Assembly: GCA_963837585.1 (NCBI GenBank)
Contig: CAWINX010000003.1
Location: 124,001-188,000, forward strand
Direction: 5' to 3'
Length of the DNA stretch: 64,000 nucleotides
Origin: CAWINX01 sp963837585
Lineage (GTDB): Bacteria > Actinomycetota > Thermoleophilia > Solirubrobacterales > 70-9
This document shows, piece after piece, positions 1 to 11,169 of the stretch. A model generated the notes under the pieces. The model did not search any database, was not told where the DNA came from, and was given only the letters and a program-made list of their open reading frames with translations. The first letter of the stretch is position 1, and each line of letters starts with the position of its first letter. The position numbers were made by a program, and so were the translations under genes.

Positions 1-1
1 G

Positions 2-1235
<1,234 letters not shown>

Positions 1236-1294
1236 CGGGTCCCTCCGAGCCCTCGAGGCTGCGTCGGCGACGTCAGCACCCGGCTCAGCAGCTG

Positions 1295-2740
1295 CTAACC
1301 CTGCAGGGTGACGAAGCGTTCTTCGGTCAGCTCCAGCACCGCGTAGGCGGGGCCCTCGCGGGTGTTGCCTGAGTCCTTGACTCCTCCGTAGGGCTGCTGG
1401 TCGGCGCGGAAGGTGGGCACCTCGTTGATCAGGACGCCGCCGAACTCGAGGGTCTCGGCGGCGCGCAGGCCGCGACCTATATCGCGGGTGAAGACTCCCG
1501 CCTGGAGGCCGAACTTGGAGTCGTTGGCCATCTCCAGCGCCGCTTCGAAGTCCGCGTAGCGGTCGATCGTCGCTACGGGCCCGAAGATCTCCTCGCACCA
1601 AACCTTGGCCTGGTGGGGCGGGGCGCCGAGCAGGGTCGGCGCCAGGCAGCGGCCCTCGTCGACCAGCTCGCCCCCGCTCAACAGCTCCGCTCCGGCGGCT
1701 ACCGCCTCGTCGACCCACGCCTTGACCCGGTCGCGGTCGCCCGGGGAAATCAGCGGCCCGACGTCGGTCTCGGGGTCGAGCGGGTCGCCGACCCGCAGCG
1801 CCTCGGTGTTGGCGACGAGGCGCTCGGTGAAGGCGTCGGCGACGTCCTCGTGGACGAGGATCCGCTGGATCGAGATGCAGCTCTGCCCGGCGTGGGAGAA
1901 GGCGTGGAGCTTGGCTTTGTCGGCGGCCGCCTCCCAGTCGCCGTCGGAGTGGACGATCAGCGGCGCGTTGGAGCCCAGCTCGAGGTTGACCTTCTTGTGG
2001 GGGACGCGGCTGCGGATACCCCAACCGACCTCGGCCGAGCCGGTGAAGCTGAGGGCGCGGGTCAACTCGTGCTCGACGATCGCGTTGCCGACCTCGGAGC
2101 CGGGGCCGGGGATGACGCTCAACCAACCCTCCGGCAGGCCCGCCTCAAGCAGCGCCGCGGCCAGCTTCAACGCCGAGATCGGCGTCTGGCCGGCCGGCTT
2201 CAGGACGACCGCGTTGCCGGCGGCGATCGCCGGCCCCAGCTTGTGGGCGACCAGGTTGAGCGGGAAGTTGAAGGGGCTGATCGCGCCGACCACGCCGTAG
2301 GGGACGCGCAGCATCACCCCGAGCTTGCCGACCCCCGCCGCGGAGGCCTCCATCGGCACCGTGCCGCCGGTCAGCTTGCGCGCCTCGACGGCCGAGAAGG
2401 CGAGGGTGTCGACGCAGCGGGCCGCCTCGGCCTGCGCCGTCTTCAGCGGCTTGCCCGCCTCGGCGGCGATCGTCAGGGCGAGGTCGTCGAGCCGCTCGCC
2501 GACCAGCTCCGCCGCCCGGTCGAGCACCGCGGCGCGCGCGTGCTGGGGGAAGTCGGCGCCCTCGAAGGCCGCCTGCGCCGCGCGCGCGGCGCGGTCGACC
2601 AGCGCCGCGTCGCCCTGGGCGACCCGCCCCACGACCGACCCGTCGTAGGGGCTGTGGACCTCGGCCCACTCGCCGGTCTCGATCCACTCCCCGGCCGCGA
2701 GGAGTTTGTGATCGACTGCCTCGACTGCCCGTGCGGCCAT
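1295..2740 (-). CDS. Aldehyde dehydrogenase family protein (481 aa)
   Basis: NAD(P)+-dependent oxidation of an aldehyde to the acid; cytosolic. ATG at 2738-2740 gives MAARAVEAV and a normal family length; an upstream in-frame extension to 3010 runs over the spoIID start and is rejected. Seen are the nucleotide-binding region (GAISPFNFPLN, VLKPAGQTP, FTGSAEVGW), the catalytic Glu in LELGSNAP (ELGS rather than the usual ELGG), the catalytic Cys in HAGQSCISIQR, and the C-terminal IFGPVATIDRY. The GQSCIS form is common in the lactaldehyde/GapN-like branch, but substrate cannot be assigned. It converges on fumC and diverges from the SpoIID-like gene. Confidence 0.9.
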   Translation of the reverse strand: MAARAVEAVDHKLLAAGEWIETGEWAEVHSPYDGSVVGRVAQGDAALVDRAARAAQAAFEGADFPQHARAAVLDRAAELVGERLDDLALTIAAEAGKPLKTAQAEAARCVDTLAFSAVEARKLTGGTVPMEASAAGVGKLGVMLRVPYGVVGAISPFNFPLNLVAHKLGPAIAAGNAVVLKPAGQTPISALKLAAALLEAGLPEGWLSVIPGPGSEVGNAIVEHELTRALSFTGSAEVGWGIRSRVPHKKVNLELGSNAPLIVHSDGDWEAAADKAKLHAFSHAGQSCISIQRILVHEDVADAFTERLVANTEALRVGDPLDPETDVGPLISPGDRDRVKAWVDEAVAAGAELLSGGELVDEGRCLAPTLLGAPPHQAKVWCEEIFGPVATIDRYADFEAALEMANDSKFGLQAGVFTRDIGRGLRAAETLEFGGVLINEVPTFRADQQPYGGVKDSGNTREGPAYAVLELTEERFVTLQG

Positions 2741-2800
2741 GAAAAACAGGGTAGTGAACTGCAGGCCGCGACTCCCCGATCCAGAAGCTGTTGACCCAGA

Positions 2801-3948
2801 GTGCGACTCCGCCTCACAACCGCTCTTGTCTTCCTGCTGCTCGCCCCCGCCGCGCAGGCGCGCGTCACCTGGGTCGTCCACGGCCACGGCTTCGGCCACG
2901 GCGTCGGGATGAGCCAGTACGGCGCCTTCGGCTACGCCAAGCACGGCAGGGACTACCGCACCATCCTCGGCCACTACTACTCCGGGCACCCGGGTCGGGA
3001 CGCTCCCCACCTCCCCGGTCGTCCGCGTCCTGCTCGAGATCAGACGCGGCGACGTCGTCTTCGGCCGGGCTTCCTCAGCCTGCGGGCGCTCGCTCTCCCC
3101 CCAGCGCCTCTACGAGGCCCACCGCAGCGGCAAGACGATTCGCCTCCGCACCTCCGGCGGCAAGCCGCTCGCGAACTGCGGCAGGAAGCTGCATGCGGCC
3201 GGCGCCGGCCGCATCGACATCGCCGGCCTCGGCTTCTACCGCGGGGCGCTCGAGGCGGTGCCGACCGGCAGCGACGCCCGCGCCATCAACGTCGTCGACG
3301 CGGTGCCGGTCGACCAGTACGTGAAGGGGGTCATCCCCAACGAGGTGCCGGCCTCATGGCCGGTGCAGGCGCTGCGCGCCCAGGCGGTCGCGGCCCGCTC
3401 CTACGCGCTCAGCGTCCAGGCGACGGGGGCCAACGGCTTCGACCTCTACAGCGACACCCGCAGCCAGGTCTACAGGGGCATTGCCAGCGAGGCGGCGCGA
3501 TCCAACCAGGCGGCCAACGACACCAGGGGCCAGGTCGTCCTCTACAAGGGCAAGGTCGCCCAGACCTATTTCGCCGCCTGCTCGGGCGGCCACACCGAGA
3601 GCGTCCAGAACGTCTTCTACGGCCCCGCGATCCCCTACCTGGTCGGCGTGCCGGACCCGTTCGACTACTACTGCCCCCTGCACAAGTGGACGCTGAAGTT
3701 CAGCGGCCCCGAGATCAGCGCCAAGCTGAGCGGCCGACTGAAGGGACGGCTGAAGCGGATCGTCGTCACCAAGCGGGGCAGCTCGCCCCGCATCCTCTGG
3801 GCGCGCCTCTACGGCACCGGGGGGATGTCGAAGATCCGCGGCGACCAGCTGCAGTCGGCGCTCGGCGCCTACGACAAGTGGATGACGTTCAGCAAGCGCT
3901 CGGGCAAGGGTCGCCGAGGCGCGCGGCGGCGCTCAGCCGTCCGGATAG
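2801..3948 (+). CDS. SpoIID/LytB-domain secreted protein, frameshifted
   Basis: Likely an exported peptidoglycan-associated protein of the SpoIID/LytB family (lytic-transglycosylase-like in sporulating Firmicutes; here probably general wall remodelling). GTG 2801 opens a signal peptide (LTTALVFLLLAPAAQA), then GHGFGHGVGMSQYGAFGYAK, a motif normally seen in this family. The frame jumps +1 near 2988 (remove one G from ccgggcac) and continues with DQYVKGVIPNEVPASW, LRAQAVAARSYAL and FAACSGGHTES, all typical. The open frame continues to 4082, but a TAG at 3946-3948 in the next frame fits a natural end close to the convergent gene. Function beyond the family is not known. Confidence 0.85.
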
Positions 3949-4924
3949 GGCTGGATCGGGATGCCGTGGTCGGTCTCCCGCATCCCCAGCTCGTAGGCGG
4001 CGCCGGCGCTGCAGTGACAGCTGCCGGGCCGGGACGCCGGGACGCTCGACGGTCAGCTCCAGGTCCGATACCGAGCAGTTGATCGTGTTGTGCTCGGGGC
4101 CCTTGGGGTCGGCGTAGATCCAGCCGACGAAGTCCTTCTGCGGTGCCGACACCCGGCCCCGGACGACGATGTCCTTGCCGGGCAGGACGAACTCGCAGGC
4201 GCCCGCCGACTCCTCGATCCGGGCCGAGCGGATCTTGCCGAAGCCACCGAGGCGGTGGGCCTCGCCGTCGAGCGTCAGCATTCCCGAGGGGAGCCAGGGG
4301 GTGACGCGGGAGCCGAGCTTGATCCGCGCCGCGCCGGCGTCGAAATAAGCGTCGGGGGCGCCCTCGAAGCCGGTGCCCTCCAGCCAAACCCAGCGCTCGG
4401 CGTGCTCGGTGCCCCAGTTGTGGCCGATCATCCCCGGCCAGCCGGAGAGGTCGATCGTCTCCCCGTCGACCTCGAGGCGACCGTCGAAGACGGCGTTCGG
4501 GTAGGGGGCGACGAACTTGGTCCGCGGCAGCGGCGCCTTGTAGAGCCAGTCGGCCGGCAGGTACTTGCAGGGGGCCGCGTCGCCGGAGAAGGTCAGGTCC
4601 CAGGCGCCCCTCAGCGCTTCGGTCTCGATCGCCCCGGTCGCCCTTCCCGGTCCGATCTCCGCCTCGCCGACCTTGATCCACGACCCGCATCGGCACGGAC
4701 AGCTCCGCCGCCGGCACGGTCACCTTGGTCGCCCGCGGTCCCTCCGCCTCGCGGTCGAAGAGGACGAACCAGATCGAGGCGTTCGGCTCGGCGCCGGGGC
4801 GCTTGTGGACCGTGTGGCGGATCCAGATACCCCGGCCGCCCCCCGGCCGGCAGGCCTTGATGTAGAAGCTCTCGTAGTGGCCGCCCTTTGCGGCTACCCC
4901 CGGGAACCTCGCGCCCTGGTCCAT
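3933..4924 (-). CDS. Lipocalin-like (CrtC/AttH-type) protein, frameshifted
   Basis: About 330 residues when two frameshifts (near 4680 and 4010) are repaired: start MDQGARFPGV, middle TKFVAPYPNAVFDGRLEVDG, then GMIGHNWGTEHAERWVWLEG, and a C-terminus YELGMRETDHGIPIQPYPDG ending in TGA (3933-3935). The GHNWGxEHAExWxW core resembles carotenoid 1,2-hydratase / AttH-like lipocalin folds, which is why I use that name; the substrate is unknown. No signal peptide. It lies just downstream of ychF on the same strand and converges on the SpoIID-like gene with about 16 nt overlap. Family assignment is from memory of the motif only. Confidence 0.5.
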
Positions 4925-4950
4925 CCCCGGAGATTAGAGCCCGAAAGGGC

Positions 4951-6025
4951 CTAGACCTTGATCGTGATCACGTCGCCATCGGCGACGACGTAGTCGCGGC
5001 CCTCGACGCGCAGCAGGCCCACGTCGCGGGCCGCCGCGTAACCGCCGTACTCGACCAGTTGGTCCCAGCCGATCGCCTCGGCTTTGACAAAGGCGTCCTG
5101 AATCTCGGTGTGGATCGTCCCGGCCGCCTCCCAGGCGGTGGAGCCGCGGCGCAACGGGCGGGCGACCGCCTCCTTGTCCTCGCCCGCCGTGAAGAAGGTG
5201 ATCAGCTCAAGCAGGTCATAGGCGGCGCGAACGAGGCGGGCCAGGCCCGAGCCCCCGACGCCGTAGGACTCGCGCATCTCCTCCGCCTCCTCGGGGTCGA
5301 GCTCGGCCAGCTCGCCCTCGATCCGGGCGCTGACCGCGACCGCGCCCGCGCCCACCTCGCGCGGCGTGGGCGGCGACCGCCTCCGGCACCTCGCCGTCGC
5401 CCTCGTCGACGTTGGCGACGTAGAGGATCGGCTTCGAGGTCAGCGCCTGCAGCAGCCGCGGGCCGTCCGCCGCCGCCTCGGGGACCGGGACCGACCGGGC
5501 CGGGCGCCCGGCCGCCAGCGCCTCGCGCACCGCCTCCAGCCAGTCGCGTTCGGCCACCGCCTCGGCCTCGCCCGTCTTCGCCTGCTTGGTGACCCGCTCC
5601 AGCCGCCGCTCCACCTGTTCGTAATCGGAGAGCAGCAGCTCGGTCTCGATCGTCTCGATGTCGCGGATCGGGTCGACCCGCCCGTCGGGGTGCGGTACCC
5701 CGGAGTCGGCGTGGCAGCGGACCACATGGCAGATCGCGTCGGTCTCACGGATCGAGGCGAGGAACTTGTTGCCGAGCCCCTCCCCCTCCGAGGCCCCCTT
5801 GACCAGGCCGGCGATGTCGTGGAAGGCGATCGTCGCCGGCACCAGCTCGGAGCTGCGGACCGTCGCGGCGACCCGCTCCAGCCGCTCGTCGGGCACCTGC
5901 GCCACCGCGACGTTCGGCTCGATCGTCGTGAACGGGTAGTCGCCGGTCTGGGCGCCGCCCTTGGTCAGCGCGTTGAAGAGTGTCGACTTGCCCGCGTTGG
6001 GCAGCCCGACGATCCCGACCTTCAT
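4951..6025 (-). CDS. ychF: Redox-regulated ribosome-associated ATPase YchF, frameshifted
   Basis: Obg-family P-loop ATPase that binds ribosomes and prefers ATP over GTP. MKVGIVGLPNAGKSTLFNAL (G1), FTTIEPNV, FHDIAGLVKGASEGEGLG (G3) and the NVDEGD region (NxxE in place of NKxD, the mark of YchF) are present. The frame breaks near 5360 (one extra base in the run cacgccgcgcgag) and resumes with VSARIEGELAELDPEEA and the TGS-type C-terminus RDYVVADGDVITIKV. Repaired length about 357 residues, normal for YchF. It follows the PAP2 gene by 19 nt, and its ribosome site is folded into a hairpin with the end of that gene. Confidence 0.93.
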
Positions 6026-6030
6026 AAAAC

Positions 6031-6061
6031 TCCCCCTCCGCTCATCAAAGCGAGAGGGGGA
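6031..6061 (-). promoter_or_regulatory. Hairpin sequestering the ychF ribosome-binding site
   Basis: On the minus strand the ychF Shine-Dalgarno (GGAGGGGGA, 6039-6031) pairs with TCCCCCTC (6061-6054), with three more pairs (6049-6051 with 6040-6042) inside. The PAP2 stop codon (6047-6045) sits in the loop. A ribosome finishing PAP2 would open the stem, so translational coupling is the likely effect (inference). Confidence 0.55.
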
Positions 6062-6539
6062 CGAGGAGGCCGAGGGCGACGCCGAGCAGCGCGCCCGCGA
6101 CGACGTCGGAGGGGTAGTGCATGCCGAGGTAGGGACGGCCGAGCGAGAGCGCCAGGGCGAGGAGGAAGGCGAGCGCCCCGAGCGAGTCGACCCGGGTCAT
6201 CGCGGTGGCGACGGCAAACGACGAGGTCGCGTGCGCCGAGGGGAAGCTCAGCGAGCTGGGCGCGCCGCCCAGCGGCGGCAACCCCTCCAGCGCCGGCCGC
6301 GGCCTGCGCACGGCGAGCTTGACGACGTAGTTGAGCCCGATCGCGATCGGCCCCAGCGCCGCGCAGATCAGCCACGCCTCGCGGTTCGACCGGTCGACCA
6401 GCGCCAGCACGACCCCCAGGCCCACCCAGATCGCCGCGTTGTTACCGGCCTTGCCCAGCGCCTTGGCAGCGCTCTCCATGCCGGGCGTGTGCCCGCGGGT
6501 GCGCATGGCGCGCAGCAGCTTCAGGTCAAGCTCCTTCAT
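6045..6539 (-). CDS. PAP2-family membrane phosphatase (164 aa)
   Basis: Integral membrane phosphatase of the PAP2 superfamily, probably acting on a lipid or polyprenyl phosphate at the membrane. The three signature blocks are intact: KLAVRRPRP, SFPSAHA and GRPYLGMHYPSDV, between hydrophobic helices (AIWVGLGVVLALV, LGALAFLLALALSLG, VVAGALLGVALGLLVPLSL). ATG at 6537-6539 gives MKELDLKLLRAM. It is divergent from the BtrH-like gene (14 nt apart) and is the first gene of a two-gene unit with ychF. Substrate (undecaprenyl pyrophosphate, phosphatidic acid or other) cannot be told from sequence. Confidence 0.88.
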   Translation of the reverse strand: MKELDLKLLRAMRTRGHTPGMESAAKALGKAGNNAAIWVGLGVVLALVDRSNREAWLICAALGPIAIGLNYVVKLAVRRPRPALEGLPPLGGAPSSLSFPSAHATSSFAVATAMTRVDSLGALAFLLALALSLGRPYLGMHYPSDVVAGALLGVALGLLVPLSL

Positions 6540-6553
6540 CGACGGCGGAGGAT

Positions 6554-7544
6554 ATGGGCGTCAGGCAGAATCCGCCCGTGCCCTTCGTCGCCGACTACGT
6601 CCACACTCCCGGCCACCACTGCGGCTCGACCGCGCTGCGCAACCTGCTCGCCTTCCACGGCGTCGAGATCAGCGAGGAGATGGCGTTCGGGCTCGGCGCC
6701 GGCGCCTGCTTCTACTACGTCGCCCTGGAGGACGCCTCTCCGACCCGCTGGTTCAACGGCCGCACGGCGCGCCTGGAGGAGAACTTCCGCGAGCTGACCG
6801 GGGCGGCGCTGGAGATGCGCACCTTCGAGGAGGGTGACGGGGAGGCCTGGACCGCCGCGGCGGCGGCGGTCGACGAGGGACAACCGGTACTTCTGCTCAC
6901 CGACCTCTTCTACCTCGACCACTACGGCAACTCGGCCCACTTCCCGGGCCACGCGGTGGTCCTCGCCGGCTACGACGAAGAGAACGCCTATCTGTCCGAC
7001 ACCGGCTTCGAGGAGCTGCAGACGACGCGGCTGGAAAACCTCGATAGGGCCAGGCACAGCTCGCACCCCGCCTACCCGCTCAGCGGCCACATGTTCGTCG
7101 CCTCCGGCGGAGTCGAGCCGCGGCAGCTCCGCGCCGCGATCCCGGCCGCGATCGAGCGGGCGGCAAAGGCGATGGTCGAGCCGGAGATCCGCGACTTCTC
7201 GGGGCTGGACGCGGTGCGCCGCCTCGCCGCCGAAGCCGGCTCCTGGCCGGAGGCGACCGAGGACTGGCGCTGGTGCGCCCGCTTCGGCTACCAGGTGATC
7301 GAACGCCGCGGCACCGGCGGCGGCGCCTTCCGCCTCATGTATTCGCGCTTCCTCGAGGAGGCGGGGCGTCCCGAGGCGACGCTCGCCGCCGACGGCGGCG
7401 GCCCGCTGGACCGAGCTCGCCGCGGCGTTCCACGCGGCGAGCGAGCGCGAAGACCCCGACCCCGACCTCTGGCGGCGGATCGGCGAGGCCGCCGGCCGCT
7501 GCGCCGAGGCCGAGGAGCGGCTCTGGACTTCGCTAGCTGCGTAG
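6554..7544 (+). CDS. BtrH N-terminal domain protein (papain-like fold), frameshifted
   Basis: Resembles the BtrH_N / DUF4872 family (cysteine-peptidase-like fold; BtrH itself is an acyltransferase in butirosin biosynthesis). Visible are HTPGHHCGSTALRNLLAFHG with the candidate catalytic Cys in HCGST, and FPGHAVVLAGYDEENAYLSD with a candidate His. The frame breaks near 7400 (one extra C in ggcggcggcccgc) and ends WTELAAAFHAASERED ... LWTSLAA with TAG at 7542-7544, overlapping the convergent gene by 12 nt. There is no natural-product cluster nearby, so the physiological substrate is unknown. Confidence 0.75.
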
Positions 7545-8070
7545 GGGCGAGGCGACGACCGAATCGAGCTTCCAGGCGCCGCCCTCGCGGCGGATCGGCA
7601 GCTCGCTCGGCAGCACCGCGATCGACCTGAAGAAGGCGTAGCCGCGATCGCCCTTGACCCGCGCCCCGATTACCTCCACGGTCCGGTCGAGCTTGCGGAA
7701 CTGCGGCGGGACCTTCTTCATTTCCGCGGTCAGCGCCGCCGCGCAGTCGTCTCTATTGCGACCGAAGCCGAGGACCACGTCGCGCTGGGCTTTGGCGGTG
7801 AGCAGGGTGCAGGCCTTCGCCCCGTCGACATCGGCGTAGGCGTCGTAGAAGTCCGTCACCAGGGACTCAATCTGGGTCCGCTCGGCGCCGGTTGCCGGTT
7901 GGCCCAGCGACTTGAGGTGCTTCTGGTAACCGGAGAGGGGCCCGGCGTTGGGGTTGGGCGGCTCGGTCGGCAGGCTGGAGGTGGAGGGCAACGTGCCGCT
8001 CTTGCCGCCGCACGCGGCCAGGCCGACGTACCAGGAGCACAACCGCCGCGGCGGCGAGGAGGCGCTTCAT
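7533..8070 (-). CDS. Secreted lipoprotein, NTF2-like, frameshifted at the signal peptide
   Basis: ATG 8070 gives MKRLLAAAAVVLL; removing one A near 8030 restores VVGLAACGGKSG, a lipobox with Cys about residue 18. The mature part (TQIESLVTDFYDAYADVDGA, then FFRSIAVLPSEL and GGAWKLDSVVASPL) has the helix-then-sheet pattern of NTF2/SnoaL-type lipoproteins. Two relatives sit at 48907-49595 and 50712-50963, sharing the ending GGAWKxxxxxxSPL. It probably sits on the outer face of the membrane; no function known. Confidence 0.75.
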
Positions 8071-8079
8071 CCGCCTAGC

Positions 8080-8301
8080 TCATCCGCCCTGCGAGAAGCC
8101 GACCCTGTGCTCGCCCGAGTCGATCCGCAGGAAGACGACTTTGCCGAGGTAGAGGGAGAGGACGCCGTCGTCGGTATGGACGTCCTGCCAACCGCCCTTC
8201 TCCACCGCCTTGCGAAGGTCCCTGAGGTCATCCGCGGTCAGGCGGGCGGAGACGACCTGCCCGCCCTCGAAGCCAATTTCGACCCGCTGCGCGTCCGCCA
8301 T
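8080..8301 (-). CDS. Small conserved protein of unknown function (73 aa)
   Basis: MADAQRVEIGFEGGQVVSAR ... DGVLSLYLGKVVFLRIDSGE. A compact beta-rich protein with no signal peptide or membrane segment. Its ATG (8299-8301) overlaps the stop of the upstream epimerase gene (TGATG), so the two are translated together. I do not recognise a family with certainty; it looks like the small actinobacterial proteins that follow methylmalonyl-CoA epimerase. Confidence 0.8.
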   Translation of the reverse strand: MADAQRVEIGFEGGQVVSARLTADDLRDLRKAVEKGGWQDVHTDDGVLSLYLGKVVFLRIDSGEHRVGFSQGG

Positions 8302-8715
8302 CAGTGCCCCTCCTCCGCCGGCTCGACGATCTCGGTCAGCACGCCGCCGGTCGAGCGCGGGTGCAGGAAGGCGACGCGGCTGTCGCGGATGCCGACCCGC
8401 GCCTCGGTGTCGATCAGCTCGACGCCGGCGTCGGCCACCCGTTGCAGCGTCGCGTCGATGTCGTCGACCGCGTAGGCGACGTGGTGCAGGCCGGGGCCCT
8501 TGCGGGCGAGGAACTTGCCGACGGCGGTGTCGGGGCCGAGCGGGCGCAGCAGCTCGACGTGGCCGTCGCCGACGTCGAGCAGGACCGCCTCGACGCCCTG
8601 GGACTCGACCGTCTCGCGGTGCGCCAGCGACCATCTCGAAGCTCTGCTCGTAGAGCGCGAGGGCGGCGTCGAGATCCTCGACGGCGACTCCGATGTGGTC
8701 GATGCGTCCAAACAC
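8301..8715 (-). CDS. mce: Methylmalonyl-CoA epimerase, frameshifted
   Basis: Converts between (S)- and (R)-methylmalonyl-CoA in propionyl-CoA metabolism. GTG 8713-8715 starts MFGRIDHIGVAVEDLDAALA, the first metal-binding His block of the VOC fold. The frame jumps near 8630 and resumes HRETVESQGVEAVLLDVGDG, VELLRPL, then GPGLHHVAYAVDDIDATLQ and the C-terminal Glu region GGVLTEIVEPAEE. Length after repair is about 138 residues, normal for the family. The mutase genes are not in the window. Confidence 0.88.
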
Positions 8716-8725
8716 GGGCGGGAGT

Positions 8726-9547
8726 CTACGCAGACCCGGCTCCGGCTTCCGCCTCGGCGCGGAGGATCTCGGCGAGCGCGGCGACGCCGACCTCGAGCTG
8801 CTCGGGGGTCGGCTCCTTCGTCGCCAGCAGCCGCTGGATCTCGCGGCCGGGCGCGTGGAAGGCGCGGGCCGGCAGGGTGTCGTGGTGGCGGTCGCTCCAG
8901 GCGAAGATCTCGACCGCGACGGAAATGCCGCCCAGCCCGACGCCGGCCCGCGCCATCGAGCTCGGCCGCTCGACCATCCGCTCGAGCAGCACCGTGCCGC
9001 CGGCGGAGAGCAGCATCATCGGCGCGATCAGGTTCGAGCCGCAGCGGTCGTGCTCCTTGGGGACGCTCGCCGGGTCCTCGACCCCCTGCTCGTAGGCGGC
9101 GATCGCCTTGTGCTCGACCCCGTGGTAGGCGGCGAGGTCACGGTCCATCAGGGCGACCGCGGCGGGCACGGCGCCGATCGCCTGCACGTAGGCCTCCCGC
9201 AGCGCCGAGCTGCCCATCCGCCGGCGCAGGGCGGTGGTGGCGGCCAGCGTGGTTCCGATCGCGGCGAGGACCCGCCAGTCCTCGAACGGCAGCCGCGCGG
9301 CGGGCAGCCTGCGGCGCACCAGCGGCAACACCGCCATCGCCTCGGCGAGTTTGAGCGGGCCGCGGACCCCCGGCATCCGCGCCGCCAGTTTCGGCGCCAG
9401 CTCCGGCTTGCGCTCCGAGGCAACCTGGATCGCCCCATCGCGTCCGCGAACGGCGGCGGCCCAGTGGGTCGGACCGTGGATCAGCAGGCCGTTGCGCAAA
9501 GCCATGCCGCCGAGGCGCAACGGCTCTTGCTTGGCGGTCTGAGGCAC
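8726..9547 (-). CDS. DUF1385 (YqhQ-like) membrane protein (273 aa)
   Basis: GTG start, MPQTAKQEPLRLGGMALRNG. The DUF1385 hallmarks are AAYHGVEHKAIAAYE and HDRCGSNLIAPMMLL, followed by hydrophobic stretches. The family is widespread near peptide-release-factor and transcription genes in Gram-positives but its function is unknown. The C-terminal GREIQRLLATKEPTPEQLEV is also typical. It lies 10 nt upstream of mce on the same strand and may be co-transcribed with it. Confidence 0.85.
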   Translation of the reverse strand: MPQTAKQEPLRLGGMALRNGLLIHGPTHWAAAVRGRDGAIQVASERKPELAPKLAARMPGVRGPLKLAEAMAVLPLVRRRLPAARLPFEDWRVLAAIGTTLAATTALRRRMGSSALREAYVQAIGAVPAAVALMDRDLAAYHGVEHKAIAAYEQGVEDPASVPKEHDRCGSNLIAPMMLLSAGGTVLLERMVERPSSMARAGVGLGGISVAVEIFAWSDRHHDTLPARAFHAPGREIQRLLATKEPTPEQLEVGVAALAEILRAEAEAGAGSA

Positions 9548-9566
9548 GTATCTACCTTAGGGCGTT

Positions 9567-9599
9567 CGACAGCCGCCTCCCTTTCGGTGGCGGCTGTCG
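9567..9599. terminator. GC-rich hairpin 1 downstream of rarA
   Basis: Perfect 11-bp inverted repeat (CGACAGCCGCC / GGCGGCTGTCG) with an 11-nt loop. It lies between the rarA stop (9733) and the DUF1385 start. There is no T-tract, so it is a terminator-like structure rather than a canonical one. Confidence 0.5.
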
Positions 9600-9622
9600 G
9601 GCACCCCTCCCTGTGAAGAGTT

Positions 9623-9657
9623 CCGGCCGAGGGCCCCCAGTCCAGGCCCTCGGCCGG
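9623..9657. terminator. GC-rich hairpin 2 downstream of rarA
   Basis: Perfect 12-bp inverted repeat (CCGGCCGAGGGC / GCCCTCGGCCGG) with an 11-nt loop, 23 nt from hairpin 1. The pair together probably ends or processes the rarA transcript before the DUF1385 gene. Confidence 0.5.
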
Positions 9658-9732
9658 TGTGTCGGCTCTCCCTGGCTCAAACTTGGAAAGCCGCCCTTGA
9701 AACACAAGCAACTAAGTGAAGTTGCGCCGCGT

Positions 9733-11062
9733 TCAGGCCTTTCGAAATCTTTTTCTGAGCGCTTCCAGACGGCGGCTCAACTCGGCCTCGAAACCGCGGT
9801 CGGTCGGCTCGTAGAAACGGGACTCTTCCAGGCCGAGCGGCAGCAGCGGCTGGTCGCTCACTCCACCGGGCTCGTCGTGCGCGTAGCGGTAGCCGGTGCC
9901 GCGCCCGAGCTTCTCGGCGCCGGGATAGTGGGCGTCGCGGAGGTAGTCCGGCGGCGCCTTGGCGCCGTTGCGGCGGACCTCGCCGCGGGCCGCGCCGAGG
10001 CCTTTGTAGGAGGCGTTGGACTTCGGCGCCAGGGCGAGGTAGACGGCGGCCTGGGCGAGGTTGAGCGCGCACTCGGGCAGGCCGACCCGGTCGACCGCGC
10101 TCGCCGCGGCGTCGGCGACCAGCAGGGCCTGGGGGTCGGCGTTGCCGACGTCCTCGGAGGCGAGGATGACCATCCGCCGGGCGATGAAGCGCGGGTCCTC
10201 GCCGCCCTCCAGCATCACCGCGAGGTAGTAGAGGGAGGCGTCGACGTCGGAGCCGCGGGTCGCCTTGATCCAGGCCGAGACGAAGTCGTAGTGGCGGTCC
10301 CCCTCGCGGTCGTAGTCGAGCGCCTTGCGCTGCAGCGCGTCCTCGATCGCGGCGACGTCGATCGGCGCCTCCCCGGCCCGCTCGACCGCGCGCTCCAGGG
10401 CCGAGAGGGCGACCCGGGCGTCGCCGCCGGAGCGGTGCGCCAGCATCTCCAGCGCCGGGTCCTCGATCGGCGGGGCGTCGGGAAGCCCTCGCTCGGGGTC
10501 GGCCAGCGCCCGCCGCAGCAACGCCTCGACCCCCTCGGCCTCCAGCGGCCGCAGCTCATATATCTGGCAGCGCGAGAGCAACGCCGAGTTGACCTCGAAG
10601 TAGGGGTTCTCGGTGGTCGCCCCGATCAGGGTCAGCAGCCCCTCCTCGACGGCGGGCAACAGCGCGTCCTGCTGTGCCTTGTTGAAGCGATGGATCTCGT
10701 CGAGGAAGAGGATCGTCGGCCTCCCGGCGCCCTCGCGCCGCTCCCGCGCCCGTTCGATCACCCCGCGGATCTCCGCTTTGCCGGCGTTGACAGCCGACTC
10801 CTCCTCAAAGGCCCCCTCCGCCCCGGCCGCGGCGATCCGCGCCAGAGTCGTCTTCCCGGCCCCGGGCGGCCCGTAGAGGATCGCGCTATGAGGGTGCCCA
10901 CTTTCGATCGCGGTCCGCAACGCCGAACCCTCACCAAGGATGTGCTCCTGTCCCACCAGCTCATCCAAGCGAGCGCGGTCGCATCCGCACCGCCAACGGC
11001 GCATCAGCAGCTGGAACCTCTGACGCGGCGCCTGCTTCGCTGTCGAACAACCGGTCGTTCAC
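9733..11062 (-). CDS. rarA: Replication-associated recombination protein A (MgsA/RarA), frameshifted at N-terminus
   Basis: AAA+ ATPase of the clamp-loader-like RarA/WRNIP1 family that acts at stalled forks. Walker A is GPPGAGKTT, Walker B FLDEIHRFNKAQQDALL, sensor GATTENPYFEVN, and the C-terminal tetramer region ends KSNASYKGLGAARGEV ... PPDYLRDAHYPGAEK. The long frame starts only at 11004; in the next frame GTG 11062 gives MNDRLFDSEAGAAS ... PLAVRMRPRSL, joining LDELVGQEHILG after one T is removed near 10972 (gcttggatg). That gives the normal N-terminus, so I use 11062. Confidence 0.92.
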
Positions 11063-11169
11063 CAAGCCGAGTATGAGGGCACCGGGGGAGGGCTCGCCGG
11101 AGCCTCCCCGCTGTTGCTCCGCCGACCCCTTCCCCCGGCACCTCCCACACCCCGCTTAGAATCGACCGA

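Noticed and set aside
1295..3010. 571-residue start for the first aldehyde dehydrogenase
   Set aside because: The extension runs through the promoter and the 5' end of the SpoIID-like gene; ATG 2740 gives the normal length.
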